The position numbers and the translations under genes are program-made. This document shows positions 42,921 through 51,411 of a stretch of DNA of 64,000 nt, piece by piece. The notes beneath the pieces are model-generated. The model was given only the letters and a program-made list of their open reading frames with translations. It searched no databases and was not told where the DNA came from. Within the stretch, counting starts at the first letter, position 1. The number at the start of each line of letters is the position of its first letter. This stretch comes from CAYMGQ01 sp964390055 (GTDB taxonomy: Bacteria; Bacillota; Clostridia; Peptostreptococcales; Natronincolaceae): assembly GCA_964390055.1 (NCBI GenBank), contig CAYMGQ010000005.1:62001-126000 (forward strand), given 5' to 3'.

Positions 42921-43632
42921 GAAGTTCAAGTCTCCCTTCACCTTTATTATGGGTCTTTTCTTCTATAGGACCTTTAAATAAGATTAAAAGCAGGACAATA
43001 GCTAACATAGAGGGTAGGATTACATTATCCGGCCCGAAAATCAAAAAGGATGCCAGGGAGGCAACAATACCAATCAAGGCCGGAAGGTGGCTCCTAAAGG
43101 ATTGCCATTGTTCTATAAAAATAACAATAAAAAGGGCTGTCATGGCAAAATCAATTCCACTTGTGTTAAAGCTAATTAAGGAACCCGCTAAGGAACCAAG
43201 GAGGGTTCCTATTAACCAATATATTTGGTTTAAGGCAGAAAGGCATAGAAAAAATTTGCCTTCATCTACATTATGGGGTGCCTTGGCAGAACACAAGAGG
43301 GAATAGGTCTCATCGGTTAGGGAATATATCATATAGATTCTTTTTTTACCCATGGATTTAAAGGAATCTATAAAAGACAGGCCATAAAACATATGCCTTA
43401 TATTTACAAAGAGGGTCATTAGTCCAATTGACAGTATACCAGTACTACTGGCTATTAGGTTAATAATAACAAATTGCATGGAACCAGCATAGATGGCCAG
43501 GCCCATTAAGAGTACCCATAGGATGCCATAGCCAGACTTATCTGCTAGCAAACCAAAGGCCATTCCTACAGTAATATAACCCAGCATAACAGGTATGGTT
43601 ACCGGAAATGCGGCTTTAAAGGCTTTTCTCAT
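42910..43632 (-). CDS. azlC: Branched-chain amino acid exporter AzlC
   Basis: The 240-residue protein has about 7-8 membrane helices and the family motifs GYITVGMAFGLLADKSGYGI and NIRHMFYGLSFID. With AzlD it exports branched-chain amino acids or analogues. It has its own minus-strand site (GAGGAAATTAG). Convergent with recR. Confidence 0.92.
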   Translation of the reverse strand: MRKAFKAAFPVTIPVMLGYITVGMAFGLLADKSGYGILWVLLMGLAIYAGSMQFVIINLIASSTGILSIGLMTLFVNIRHMFYGLSFIDSFKSMGKKRIYMIYSLTDETYSLLCSAKAPHNVDEGKFFLCLSALNQIYWLIGTLLGSLAGSLISFNTSGIDFAMTALFIVIFIEQWQSFRSHLPALIGIVASLASFLIFGPDNVILPSMLAIVLLLILFKGPIEEKTHNKGEGRLELHEC

Positions 43633-43939
43633 GTCTAATTTCCTCCTTTTGCCAGAAGGCCTATTCTACCATTTCAAAAAACACGTAATACAATTATAAT
43701 ACATATCTTGAATTAATTCTATAGTTTTTTCCAAGGATTCTGCCCATTGGGAGATGTTTGGTGCTGAGAGAAGATGTAGGGGTCACATTATTGATTGGTC
43801 TATGTTAATATATAGGTGAGAAACTTTACTGGAATCTTATAAAATAAAGGACTCCTTCCAGAGGTTTGGTCATTTAGATTTTTGAGGTGTTTTTATACTT
43901 GTTTCTTGTGAAAGCAATTGTTGGGGGGGGTATAATAGT
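43633..43939. other. Intergenic gap between azlC and the lipoprotein gene
   Basis: Both genes point away from this 307-bp gap, so it must hold two promoters. A TATAAT on the minus strand (near 43695) and a TATAAT adjoining the G-rich ribosome site of the lipoprotein gene are seen, but neither has a good -35. No structured RNA or repeat stands out. Confidence 0.4.
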
Positions 43940-44932
43940 ATGAAGGAAAAAATCATTATATTGCTTATGATGACAGTGCTTTTACTTTCTGCTTGTAAGC
44001 AGACCCATGATAGTGGGGCCGGTGGGCTATCACTGGAGGTGCCCTTTGAGGGTCTTGAGTTGTTGGAGGGAGACCATCCTGAGCTTGATTTTGGCCTATC
44101 TCTACATGATGGACAAAGGACAATTAGGGACTTTGCAATAACAGGGGAGGGAAATCTTCTATTACTTCAATTATCTGAAAAGGTTTATGAATATTCACCG
44201 GAGGGTGAATTGTTGGAGACCTATGATTTTAAATTTGCCCAAGAGGGGCTAACAGCATATATGTTGACCTGTGATGACATGGGAAACTTTTATTTCCTCG
44301 ATGGCCATAATTGTCTATTTATCAAGGCTAATAGGAGGGGTTTGTTGGGGGTGGCAACCCTTGGAAAAAAATCTATAGTTGCTGAACCGGCTTTAATAAA
44401 AAGAATTTCTGCCCTAAGAGAAGATATACTCCTTGTTGAGGCCCTTTCAGTAGAGGATTACATTAGCTATACCTACCAACTGGATGTTTCTGGGGAGGAG
44501 GCTCTTTCTATTAAGGAGGCCCAGGTTGGCGTTGGGCTAGGGGAAGGCCTATCATATCAAAATGAAATAATTACAAAAAATGAGTATGGTGGTTTGACTG
44601 ATGGCACCAAGGTGACTATTTATGAAAATGGCTTAGAGAGGGATAAAATCCAGGTGCATACGGGAAATACCTTTCTTGTTGGTTTAAATATCTATGGATT
44701 GGTTGATAAGGATAGTTATTTTGCCAAAATATCGGAGTTTTTAGAGGATGGGGATAGTTTTCGGGAAAGGTTTATAGTTTTTAATAAAGAGGGAAAAATA
44801 ATTTCATCATGGGATGCCCAACTCAAGGAGGATGATATTATTAGGGTCCATCAAGATAGGGCCTATATTTTAAGATTTAATGATGGGGGGATAATAGTAC
44901 TCCCAATGGACCAACTGGCGCGGACTAATTAA
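43940..44932 (+). CDS. Hypothetical lipoprotein, propeller-like
   Basis: The 330-residue protein has a lipoprotein signal (MTVLLLSAC, lipid Cys at about 19) and an outer domain with repeated beta strands (GNLLLLQLSEKVYEYSPEGE, FYFLDGHNCLFIKANRRG). It resembles the 6-bladed/BF3886-type exported proteins but I cannot name a family. Two small membrane genes follow directly. It shares overall shape (anchor plus propeller-like domain) with the protein at 37922. Ribosome site is an unusual GGGGGGGG run. Confidence 0.65.
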   Translation: MKEKIIILLMMTVLLLSACKQTHDSGAGGLSLEVPFEGLELLEGDHPELDFGLSLHDGQRTIRDFAITGEGNLLLLQLSEKVYEYSPEGELLETYDFKFAQEGLTAYMLTCDDMGNFYFLDGHNCLFIKANRRGLLGVATLGKKSIVAEPALIKRISALREDILLVEALSVEDYISYTYQLDVSGEEALSIKEAQVGVGLGEGLSYQNEIITKNEYGGLTDGTKVTIYENGLERDKIQVHTGNTFLVGLNIYGLVDKDSYFAKISEFLEDGDSFRERFIVFNKEGKIISSWDAQLKEDDIIRVHQDRAYILRFNDGGIIVLPMDQLARTN

Positions 44933-44948
44933 GGGGGGGATTGATATC

Positions 44949-45251
44949 ATGACAAAATATTTAATGGCTATAGGATTCTTACTAGCTATATATACTGTGT
45001 TTTTGCTAAGCAAAAACAGGGACAAGAAAAAAATCAAAGGGCTTATCCTTATAGGTCCCTTTGTATTGGGGGGAGGCCTATACCTTACAATACTTTTATT
45101 AACAGCCAATATGCCAGCCCATACTTGTGATGGGGCAGCCATAATAGGGATTCTTCTTTCCTTTATATTTTTAGGAATAGGAATATTGGTTAATCTTGTT
45201 AATATACTATACTTGCTAATAGGAAAAAATAAGATTGCTAATAATAGATAA
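44949..45251 (+). CDS. Hypothetical small membrane protein, 100 aa
   Basis: The protein has three predicted membrane helices (about 4-18, 32-55, 66-92) and a charged SKNRDKKKIKG loop. Family not recognised. It is 16 bases after the lipoprotein gene and has a good site (AAGGGGGGATTGAT), so it is probably in the same operon. Confidence 0.6.
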   Translation: MTKYLMAIGFLLAIYTVFLLSKNRDKKKIKGLILIGPFVLGGGLYLTILLLTANMPAHTCDGAAIIGILLSFIFLGIGILVNLVNILYLLIGKNKIANNR

Positions 45252-45291
45252 GCTAAGGATAAGGTTACGGCAAAATTAGGGGGTGGGTATA

Positions 45292-45519
45292 ATGAAGGAT
45301 TTTTTAGGAACCTTTGCACTAGTAGTGGTTTTGACTTACCTATTTTTGTTTTTCGGTGGTTTTTTTCTCTTTGATAGTATATGGAGGATTCTTTTTTTAG
45401 TCTCCTTGTTTATCTCCATATTGATTACGGCTTTTGTAGGGCAGGAGAGACAAATTAAGGAATTGGAAAAAAGGATTCAGGAATTGGAAAGCCAAGGGGA
45501 TGGAAGGGGCAGAGACTAG
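45292..45519 (+). CDS. Hypothetical small membrane protein with coiled-coil tail, 75 aa
   Basis: Two membrane helices (GTFALVVVLTYLFLFFGGFF and RILFLVSLFISILITAF) are followed by a charged coiled coil (RQIKELEKRIQELESQ). The frame opens at 45283 but GGGGGTGGG favours the ATG at 45292. A decayed copy of its 3' end is found about 1 kb downstream. Confidence 0.6.
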   Translation: MKDFLGTFALVVVLTYLFLFFGGFFLFDSIWRILFLVSLFISILITAFVGQERQIKELEKRIQELESQGDGRGRD

Positions 45520-45643
45520 ATTGGCTATAAAGCAGGAATTCATTGTTAAAAGTTTAATATGTTAGATTAGCTGGTATTAATATAAATGTAGGGAAAACCA
45601 TTATAAATACCAGTATCTACAAAATCAAAGAGGGGGGATAAGC

Positions 45644-46402
45644 ATGAAGTTAAAGGATAAGGTTATTATTTTAACAGGGGCCAGCTCTGGGATAGGACGG
45701 GCAACCGCCTTAAAACTTGTTGCAGAGGGGGCAAAGGTGGTGGCTGTTGCTAGAAGGACAGAGAGATTGGAGGAATTGAAAAAAGAAGGGGCAGACTTGC
45801 CAGGAGAGATATATCCCATCACAGGAGATGTTTCTAAGGATGGGGATATTGACAAACTGGTAGAGGAAACCATAGAGAATTATGGGAAAATAGATGTTTT
45901 AATCAATAATGCAGGGATTGTGGATAGGTTCTTGTCGGCAGACAATATGGAAGATGAGCTTTGGGATAGGGTTATGGATGTAAATCTTACTGCCCCAATG
46001 AAATTAATAAGAAAGTCTCTGAACTATATGCTAGACCAAGGGGAAGGCAATATCATCAATGTAGCTTCCGTAGGAGGGCTCTTTGGTGCTAAGGGTGGAC
46101 TGGCCTATGTGGCAAGTAAGCATGCAATAATAGGCATGACAAAGCATATAGGGGTGATTTTTGCTGATAAGGGGATTAGGTGTAATGCAATTGCTCCTGG
46201 AAGTATCAAAACGGAAATAGGGCAGAATGTAAAGGAGCCCAATATGTTTGTGTTGGACAAGGTGATGAAGAGTACAGAGGCCCTTCCAGCTCTTGGTGAG
46301 GCAGAAGATATTGGTAACTTAATGGTGTTTTTAGCATCGGAGGATTCAAAATTTATTAATGCCGCAACTATTGTGGCTGATGGGGGATGGACAGCTGTCT
46401 AA
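45644..46402 (+). CDS. Short-chain dehydrogenase/reductase
   Basis: The 252-residue SDR has TGASSGIGRATA cofactor motif, NNAG (LINNAGIVD), catalytic Ser in NVASVGG, YxxxK as YVASKHAIIG, and the usual C-terminal ADGGWTAV. The basic residues after the first strand (ARRTERL) suggest NADP. The substrate is unknown. It is flanked by a functional small membrane gene and a broken copy of its end, so it may have been inserted or duplicated with that gene. Confidence 0.92.
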   Translation: MKLKDKVIILTGASSGIGRATALKLVAEGAKVVAVARRTERLEELKKEGADLPGEIYPITGDVSKDGDIDKLVEETIENYGKIDVLINNAGIVDRFLSADNMEDELWDRVMDVNLTAPMKLIRKSLNYMLDQGEGNIINVASVGGLFGAKGGLAYVASKHAIIGMTKHIGVIFADKGIRCNAIAPGSIKTEIGQNVKEPNMFVLDKVMKSTEALPALGEAEDIGNLMVFLASEDSKFINAATIVADGGWTAV

Positions 46403-46411
46403 TAAGCCAAT

Positions 46412-46510
46412 AGGTCTCTTTATTAATTACGGCCCTTATAGGTCAAGAGGGATAAATTAGAAAGTTGGAAAAAAGGGTTCAGGATTTAGAAAGCAGGGAA
46501 GTAAAGGGGT
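46412..46510 (+). pseudogene. Decayed copy of the 3' end of the small membrane/coiled-coil gene at 45292
   Basis: From ATTACGG at 46426 the sequence aligns without gaps to 45424 onward. The copy reads ITALIGQEG, stop, IRKLEKRVQDLESRE where the intact gene reads ITAFVGQERQIKELEKRIQE, then LESQG. A CAA-like codon is now TAA. No start or upstream half is present. Confidence 0.75.
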
Positions 46511-46538
46511 TAACAAGTAAGGGGGAGGGGCCCCTTGG

Positions 46539-46961
46539 TTAGCCCCTAATATTTTTAATTTTCTTCCCCATTTTTTTAAATTCCCTAGCTTTTCTTTTGG
46601 GACTACTCCTAAGATTTTCTACTGGTAGCCCATAGTAGTCTGCTATTTGTTGGAATAATAGGTCTACCTTTTGTTGAAATTTTTCATTAAGCTCTTCCTC
46701 TGTGGGTAAATCTAGTTTGTCATAACCTCCTTTCTTCCTTACAAAGTCTGTCAAATGTTCTGTTAATAGGTCTGCAATTTTGTCAATCTGCTTAGTTGAT
46801 AAAATTGTTCCTCCACCTGGAATTTCGCTTGCAAAAATCCTACACATTTGTCCAATATCTTTTAAGGGTCTCATGTCTGCAATAAAATCTTCCTCTGATT
46901 GGGCAGTAAACTTTCTATAGGCTTGACTTGGTGTTAAGTTCTTAATTATTAATCTTCTCAT
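46539..46961 (-). CDS. Hypothetical protein, 140 aa
   Basis: A soluble, helical, strongly basic-ended protein (LRSSPKRKAREFKKMGKKIK at the C-terminus) with SEEDFIADMRPLKDIGQMCR and IDKIADLLTEHLTDFVRKKG. Family not recognised. The start has AGAAGGAGTGATTAT, a strong site. It stands alone on the lagging strand. The 298 bases upstream to csaA hold no clear gene. Confidence 0.65.
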   Translation of the reverse strand: MRRLIIKNLTPSQAYRKFTAQSEEDFIADMRPLKDIGQMCRIFASEIPGGGTILSTKQIDKIADLLTEHLTDFVRKKGGYDKLDLPTEEELNEKFQQKVDLLFQQIADYYGLPVENLRSSPKRKAREFKKMGKKIKNIRG

Positions 46962-47259
46962 ATAATCACTCCTTCTTATCTTTGTTATATATATCCACTG
47001 GAACCCGACTTTGTAAACTATCTAGTATCATTAAAATATTTTTGGGTAAATTTATTCTTGTGTTTGACAAATCTATAGCTGCCATTGGTGGACGTAATCC
47101 TTATAGGTCTTAACCGTCTATAGTAGCCCCTGGCAAGAGGATTGTTTGTTGGCCCTATATTCTTCTTGTTAGGGGCTTGGCAGGGTCTATTGGGAAGTTG
47201 CAAGGGAATATGTTACTATAATAAATAAGTCTATTTTTAAGAGCTAAGGAGGAAGGTAA

Positions 47260-47589
47260 ATGGCTACTTTTGATGATTTTCTAAAGTTAGATATCCGGGT
47301 TGGTGAGGTTATAAGGTCGGAGAATTTTGCAAAGGCTAGGAAACCAGCCTATAAGCTATGGGTGGATTTTGGGGATGAAATAGGGATAAAAAAATCCAGT
47401 GCCCAATTAACTGAATGCTATGAGAGAGAAGAACTTATAGGAAAACAGGTTTTGGGGGTTGTAAATTTCCCAGCTAGACAGATTGCAGATTTTATGTCAG
47501 AGGTCTTGGTATTGGGAGTTTATAGCCAGGATGGGGTAGTCCTGATTCAGCCAGAAAGATCTGTAGAAAAGGGAGTTAAACTGGGATAG
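47260..47589 (+). CDS. csaA: tRNA-binding chaperone-like protein CsaA
   Basis: The 109-residue protein is one EMAP/tRNA-binding OB fold: FLKLDIRVGEVIRSENF, KLWVDFGDEIGIKKSSAQLT, QVLGVVNFPARQIADFMSEV. CsaA binds tRNA and has been described as an export-related chaperone. ATG has AGGAGGAAGGTAA. Confidence 0.92.
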   Translation: MATFDDFLKLDIRVGEVIRSENFAKARKPAYKLWVDFGDEIGIKKSSAQLTECYEREELIGKQVLGVVNFPARQIADFMSEVLVLGVYSQDGVVLIQPERSVEKGVKLG

Positions 47590-47735
47590 GCTTCACCATA
47601 AAAAACAATAAAAGTAATTGACAAAAGCAGGATGACAGAATAAAATATAATTGGCATATGCCATAAAGTCAGACATAATTTAATTTTACTATGGCAGGAT
47701 AAGTTAACAATAAACATTAAGATGAGGTGAAGAAA

Positions 47736-48569
47736 ATGTCGGAGTGTACTAATTGTCCCAAGGAGGGCAGTTGCGATTCAAGGGAGAACTGCGGGATTGA
47801 AAACAATCCCAATAACCATATTAAAAATGTGGTTGCTGTAATGAGTGGTAAGGGGGGAGTAGGCAAGTCTACTGTTACTACCCTGTTGGCAAAGGCCTTA
47901 AACAAGCAGGGTTATAAGGTGGGTATAATGGATGCAGATATTACTGGCCCTAGTATTCCACGACTTATGAATGTTAGTAAGGCCAAGGCAAAGGGAGGAT
48001 CAATGGGTATTTTACCTGTTAGGGACAGGGATGGTGTAAAAATTATGTCCCTTAACTTTTTAGTAGAGGACGAGGAAAAACCAGTTATATGGAGGGGACC
48101 AATCCTTGGTGAGATGGTAAAACAGTTTTGGACGGATGTTTACTGGGGAGAATTGGACTACCTATTAATTGATATGCCCCCGGGAACGGGAGATATAGCC
48201 TTAACTGCTATGCAATCTATACCCATTAATGGGATTGTAGTTGTGTCTACCCCCCATGATATGGTTTCTATGATTGTTGCCAAATCTATTAATATGGCCA
48301 AGACAATGAATACCCCAATTATAGGCTTGGTTGAAAATATGAGCTATGTTTTATGTCCTGATTGTGATAAGAAAATTAAACTATTCCAAGCGGATGATTT
48401 GGAAGAGTATTTTGATAGGATGGAAATTAAAATGCTTGGTGAATTACCAATGTGCCGTGAGGTTGCTGATTTGACCCTAGCAAAGGATAAGGAGAATGAG
48501 GAAGTAGAAGAAACTATCCAGAATATATGTAGGTCTGTAGTAGATTTTTTACAGGGGCAAAAAAATTAG
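47736..48569 (+). CDS. Mrp/NBP35-type iron-sulfur carrier ATPase
   Basis: The 277-residue protein has an N-terminal Cys cluster (CTNCPKEGSCDSRENCG), the deviant Walker A MSGKGGVGKSTVTTLLAKAL, DADITGPSIPRLM, LIDMPPGTGDIAL and the C-terminal CPDC. These proteins carry and deliver Fe-S clusters. GTG at 47727 is part of the ribosome site; ATG at 47736 is preferred. DUF134 follows, a typical pairing in anaerobes. Confidence 0.92.
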   Translation: MSECTNCPKEGSCDSRENCGIENNPNNHIKNVVAVMSGKGGVGKSTVTTLLAKALNKQGYKVGIMDADITGPSIPRLMNVSKAKAKGGSMGILPVRDRDGVKIMSLNFLVEDEEKPVIWRGPILGEMVKQFWTDVYWGELDYLLIDMPPGTGDIALTAMQSIPINGIVVVSTPHDMVSMIVAKSINMAKTMNTPIIGLVENMSYVLCPDCDKKIKLFQADDLEEYFDRMEIKMLGELPMCREVADLTLAKDKENEEVEETIQNICRSVVDFLQGQKN

Positions 48570-48583
48570 GAGAGATTAGTTAA

Positions 48584-49033
48584 ATGGCTAGACCAGTAAA
48601 ATGGAGAAGAGTAGAATTTATACCGGAGGAAAACACCTATTTTGTACCATGCTCTAAGACTAGTTGTGATAACAATTATGAGCTAGAGGAGACTAAGCTG
48701 AAGGTAGAAGAGCTTGAGGCTATGAGGCTTAAGGACCTGGAGGGATTGACCCAGGCGGCAGCGGCAGAAAGGATGCATATATCTAGGCAGACCTTTCAAA
48801 ATATTATTGCTAGGGCCAGAAGGAAGGCAGTCCTGGCCCTGGTGGAGGGTAAGGCGCTGTCTATAGAGGGGGGCCACTATACCAGAACAATATGTAGTTT
48901 GGTTTGTCCTGCCTGTGGCAATAGCTATGAGATTCCCTTTGAAAGAGAGGATATGGTATGCAGAAGCTGCGGTTTTAGAGGTGGGGATTGTAGTAAAAGT
49001 GATGAATGTGAAAGGAAATGCAAGAAAATATAG
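48584..49033 (+). CDS. DUF134 family DNA-binding-like protein
   Basis: The 149-residue protein has MARPVKWRRVEFIPEENTYF, a sigma-like helix-turn-helix (LEGLTQAAAAERMHISRQTF) and a C-terminal Cys-rich tail (CPACGNSYEIPFEREDMVCR, then CGFRGGDCSKSDECERKCKK). Probably a metal- or redox-dependent regulator in a pair with Mrp, 14 bases upstream; targets unknown. Confidence 0.9.
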   Translation: MARPVKWRRVEFIPEENTYFVPCSKTSCDNNYELEETKLKVEELEAMRLKDLEGLTQAAAAERMHISRQTFQNIIARARRKAVLALVEGKALSIEGGHYTRTICSLVCPACGNSYEIPFEREDMVCRSCGFRGGDCSKSDECERKCKKI

Positions 49034-49188
49034 TTGTCTAAGTTCTAGAATTTTAGACATTTAACCCAAAAACCTAGCATATTATTATAATAATAAGTTA
49101 GGGCAACCCGAGTTTTATAGTCTAGTGTATAAACCTATGAAAAATGGATACTATTACAGATAAACTATAAAACTGGAGGGGGGTTATA

Positions 49189-49494
49189 ATGATGAAGGAT
49201 GAGGATCAACTGGGAAGAAAAGATAGGATGTTGGAGGGAATATCCGGAGTTATTAACGAGGTATATAGTAAGATTCAACAATTCCAAGAAAGCGAAAAAA
49301 GTAATGAAGAGGAATTTATAGAAATTATAAGAAGGGCCAGAGAGGAATGGCAAAGTGCGGAAACAACATTTAACAGTGTGTCTGACCCTGGTCTTGTAGA
49401 TTTTGCTATTTATAATGTGGAGGCTACCAAGGCCAAATATATATATCTATTAAAACAGGCTAAGGAACTAGGAATTAGGACTGATTTTGAGTAG
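49189..49494 (+). CDS. DUF2508 family protein (YaaL-like)
   Basis: The 101-residue helical protein has EIIRRAREEWQSAETTFNSV, VDFAIYNVEATKAKYIYLLK, the DUF2508 core. It normally sits just upstream of bofA near recR, as here in part. Function unknown. Start region GGAGGGGGG. Confidence 0.85.
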   Translation: MMKDEDQLGRKDRMLEGISGVINEVYSKIQQFQESEKSNEEEFIEIIRRAREEWQSAETTFNSVSDPGLVDFAIYNVEATKAKYIYLLKQAKELGIRTDFE

Positions 49495-49534
49495 GGAAGC
49501 TTGTCATATTAATAGGGAGGATATTATATAATAT

Positions 49535-49564
49535 AGGAGTAGTAACTTATACTACTCCTTTTAT
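49535..49564 (+). terminator. Terminator between the DUF2508 gene and bofA
   Basis: A 10-bp perfect stem (49535-49544 with 49550-49559) followed by TTTTATTT. Confidence 0.7.
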
Positions 49565-49600
49565 TTGCCTATATATAAATAAAAAAAAGGTGGGATTCTA

Positions 49601-49867
49601 GTGGGTTTTGAATTAAGTATTATAATTGCCTATGCCCTTGGCTTGATTTTGCTCTATATTTTAGGTTGGCTTTTGTTGGTCCCCATTAAGTTAGTTATAA
49701 GATTAATTTGGAATGGGGTTATTGGTGGAATTTTATTGCTCCTAGTAAATCTGCTGGGTGGGATGTGGAACATAGGTATAGTGATTAATCCAATTACTGC
49801 CCTAATTGCGGGATTACTAGGGGTCCCCGGGGTAATTTTATTGTTGTTGCTTCAATATATTTTATAA
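49601..49867 (+). CDS. bofA: Pro-sigma-K processing inhibitor BofA
   Basis: The 88-residue, nearly all hydrophobic protein has the BofA features: two membrane segments and NPITALIAGLLGVPGVILLL at the C-terminus. In Bacillus it inhibits SpoIVFB in the sporulation programme. GTG start behind AAAAGGTGGGA. Supports a spore-former. Confidence 0.88.
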   Translation: MGFELSIIIAYALGLILLYILGWLLLVPIKLVIRLIWNGVIGGILLLLVNLLGGMWNIGIVINPITALIAGLLGVPGVILLLLLQYIL

Positions 49868-49944
49868 ACTTTCTTAAAAAACATGGGATTGTCCCTGTAG
49901 ATAGTATATAATAGTATAGATATAGTAGTATTTTGCAATGAAGG

Positions 49945-49973
49945 AAGCATCGAATTTTTCGTATGCTTTTTTT
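49945..49973 (+). terminator. Terminator of bofA
   Basis: AAGCATCGAA pairs with TTCG-T-ATGCTT (one bulge) and ends in TTTTTTT. The rest of the gap to 50100 holds no clear feature. Confidence 0.7.
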
Positions 49974-50100
49974 ATAAAATAGGGGATTTTGAGGATAGGA
50001 TAAGGGTAGAGGAGAATTAACCTTGTGATAGAATATGTATATTGAGTAAGCTGTTAAAGGGAATTGAGTAGGGGGAGTAATACTTTAAGGGGGAACAGGG

Positions 50101-50430
50101 ATGTTTAAGGGCAGTAAAAATGCTGGGGATATCGGCAAAAATTTGAAGCTAATAGATTTTTTGAAATGTGAGCTTTTAAACTCTGTCGCTTTATTGTTTG
50201 AGACCATGATAAAAGGAGTTAAAAGTAGTCAAGAATTGGTAATAGAGTGTCTAACTAATATATTATTGGTAACATATGTTTTGGGTAGGCGTTTGGGTTT
50301 TGACTATGCTACATTGGATAGGGCCTTGGAGGAAAAGATTAAGCTAGGGGTCTTGGAGGAACACCATTTGGAAACCTGGTACGGGGATCTTTCCGATCTA
50401 AAGGAACATATAAATAATCATAGGAAATAA
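50101..50430 (+). CDS. MazG-like protein, probably inactive
   Basis: The 109-residue all-helical protein fits the MazG-like family of Clostridia (FLKCELLNSVALLFETMIKG, IECLTNILLVTYVLGRRLGF). True MazG enzymes use ExxE and ExxD motifs to bind Mg2+ for NTP hydrolysis. Here the second motif is ECLTN and the first lacks a paired acid, so catalysis is doubtful. It is immediately upstream of the DUF2232 and gdpP genes, its usual place. Confidence 0.75.
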   Translation: MFKGSKNAGDIGKNLKLIDFLKCELLNSVALLFETMIKGVKSSQELVIECLTNILLVTYVLGRRLGFDYATLDRALEEKIKLGVLEEHHLETWYGDLSDLKEHINNHRK

Positions 50431-50451
50431 TTGGGCAGGAGTGATTTTTTC

Positions 50452-51378
50452 GTGAGGGGAAAGAAGCATAAAAGAGCAATAATTGAGACAGCAATAATGG
50501 CGGCAATCGCATCACTATTGGTAATGGGAACTTTAAATATACCTATTTTGTCTATTCTTGTTTTTGTAATACCTGTTTGCTTTATTATATTATCTGTAAG
50601 GCATGGGAATAGGTATACAATTTTATCCTTAATCATTGCCAGTTTATTAATAAGGATTTTAACTGAACAGGTTTATGTTGGTTTTGTATTTACTATTTTT
50701 GCACCCATTGCCTTGACAATGGGCTATTGGATTAGGAGAAAAAAGGAGCCCTATGAGGTAATAGGGATAGGAACAGCTGCATCTGCCATAGCCATATTTA
50801 TCTTTTTACAGATGATAGCCCTTATACTAGGGGTAAATATTGTGGATGAGATAGGCAATATGGTCAATTCGGTGATTAGCCATCAGATGGAGATGCTGTC
50901 CAATATGAATATAGAAACTATAGACCCCAATGAGGCATTAAATTATATAATGATGGTGCTGCCAGGATTAGTTGTTGTGCAGTCTATGATAGGGGCCTTT
51001 GTTAATTATTATTTGGCCTCTACAATTATTAATAGGTTTAAACTTGCAGATTTTTCCCTAAGAGAGTTTAGCGACTTTAAACTTCCAAAGAATATTGTCC
51101 TAGGTTCCCTTATAATTTTTATTTTATCCTTTCTTACTAGATATATAGAGGGGATACATCATGCTAGTTTAATATCTAATGTAACTATTATTTTTGTATG
51201 TATATTCTTTTTACAGGGAATCACTTTTATTAGTTTTCTGCTAAGGAGGATGCAAACACCTAAATTTGTCAGAAGGCTACTTATAGTCATATTAGTAGTA
51301 ATAAGCCCTCTGATGACCTTGGTTGCCCTTGTAGGTTTAATGGATTCCTTGTTAAATGTAAGAAGGGCTGAAAAATAG
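50452..51378 (+). CDS. DUF2232 family membrane protein
   Basis: The 308-residue protein has about 8 membrane helices (start RAIIETAIMAAIASLLVMGT) and conserved IFAPIALTMGYWIRRKKEPY. It is the usual membrane gene upstream of gdpP-rplI-dnaB; substrate unknown, energy-coupling-factor-like resemblance. AGGAG upstream favours GTG 50452 over TTG 50431. Confidence 0.82.
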   Translation: MRGKKHKRAIIETAIMAAIASLLVMGTLNIPILSILVFVIPVCFIILSVRHGNRYTILSLIIASLLIRILTEQVYVGFVFTIFAPIALTMGYWIRRKKEPYEVIGIGTAASAIAIFIFLQMIALILGVNIVDEIGNMVNSVISHQMEMLSNMNIETIDPNEALNYIMMVLPGLVVVQSMIGAFVNYYLASTIINRFKLADFSLREFSDFKLPKNIVLGSLIIFILSFLTRYIEGIHHASLISNVTIIFVCIFFLQGITFISFLLRRMQTPKFVRRLLIVILVVISPLMTLVALVGLMDSLLNVRRAEK

Positions 51379-51411
51379 TGTTTATTATGGCCTTGTGGGA
51401 GGCAAAAGCAT

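Noticed and set aside
47018..47203. 61-codon minus-strand frame between the 140-aa unknown gene and csaA
   Set aside because: It begins with TTG, lacks a ribosome site and has a low-complexity, Asn/Arg/Pro-rich product; kept out as probable chance frame, though it is longer than expected in AT-rich gap DNA.
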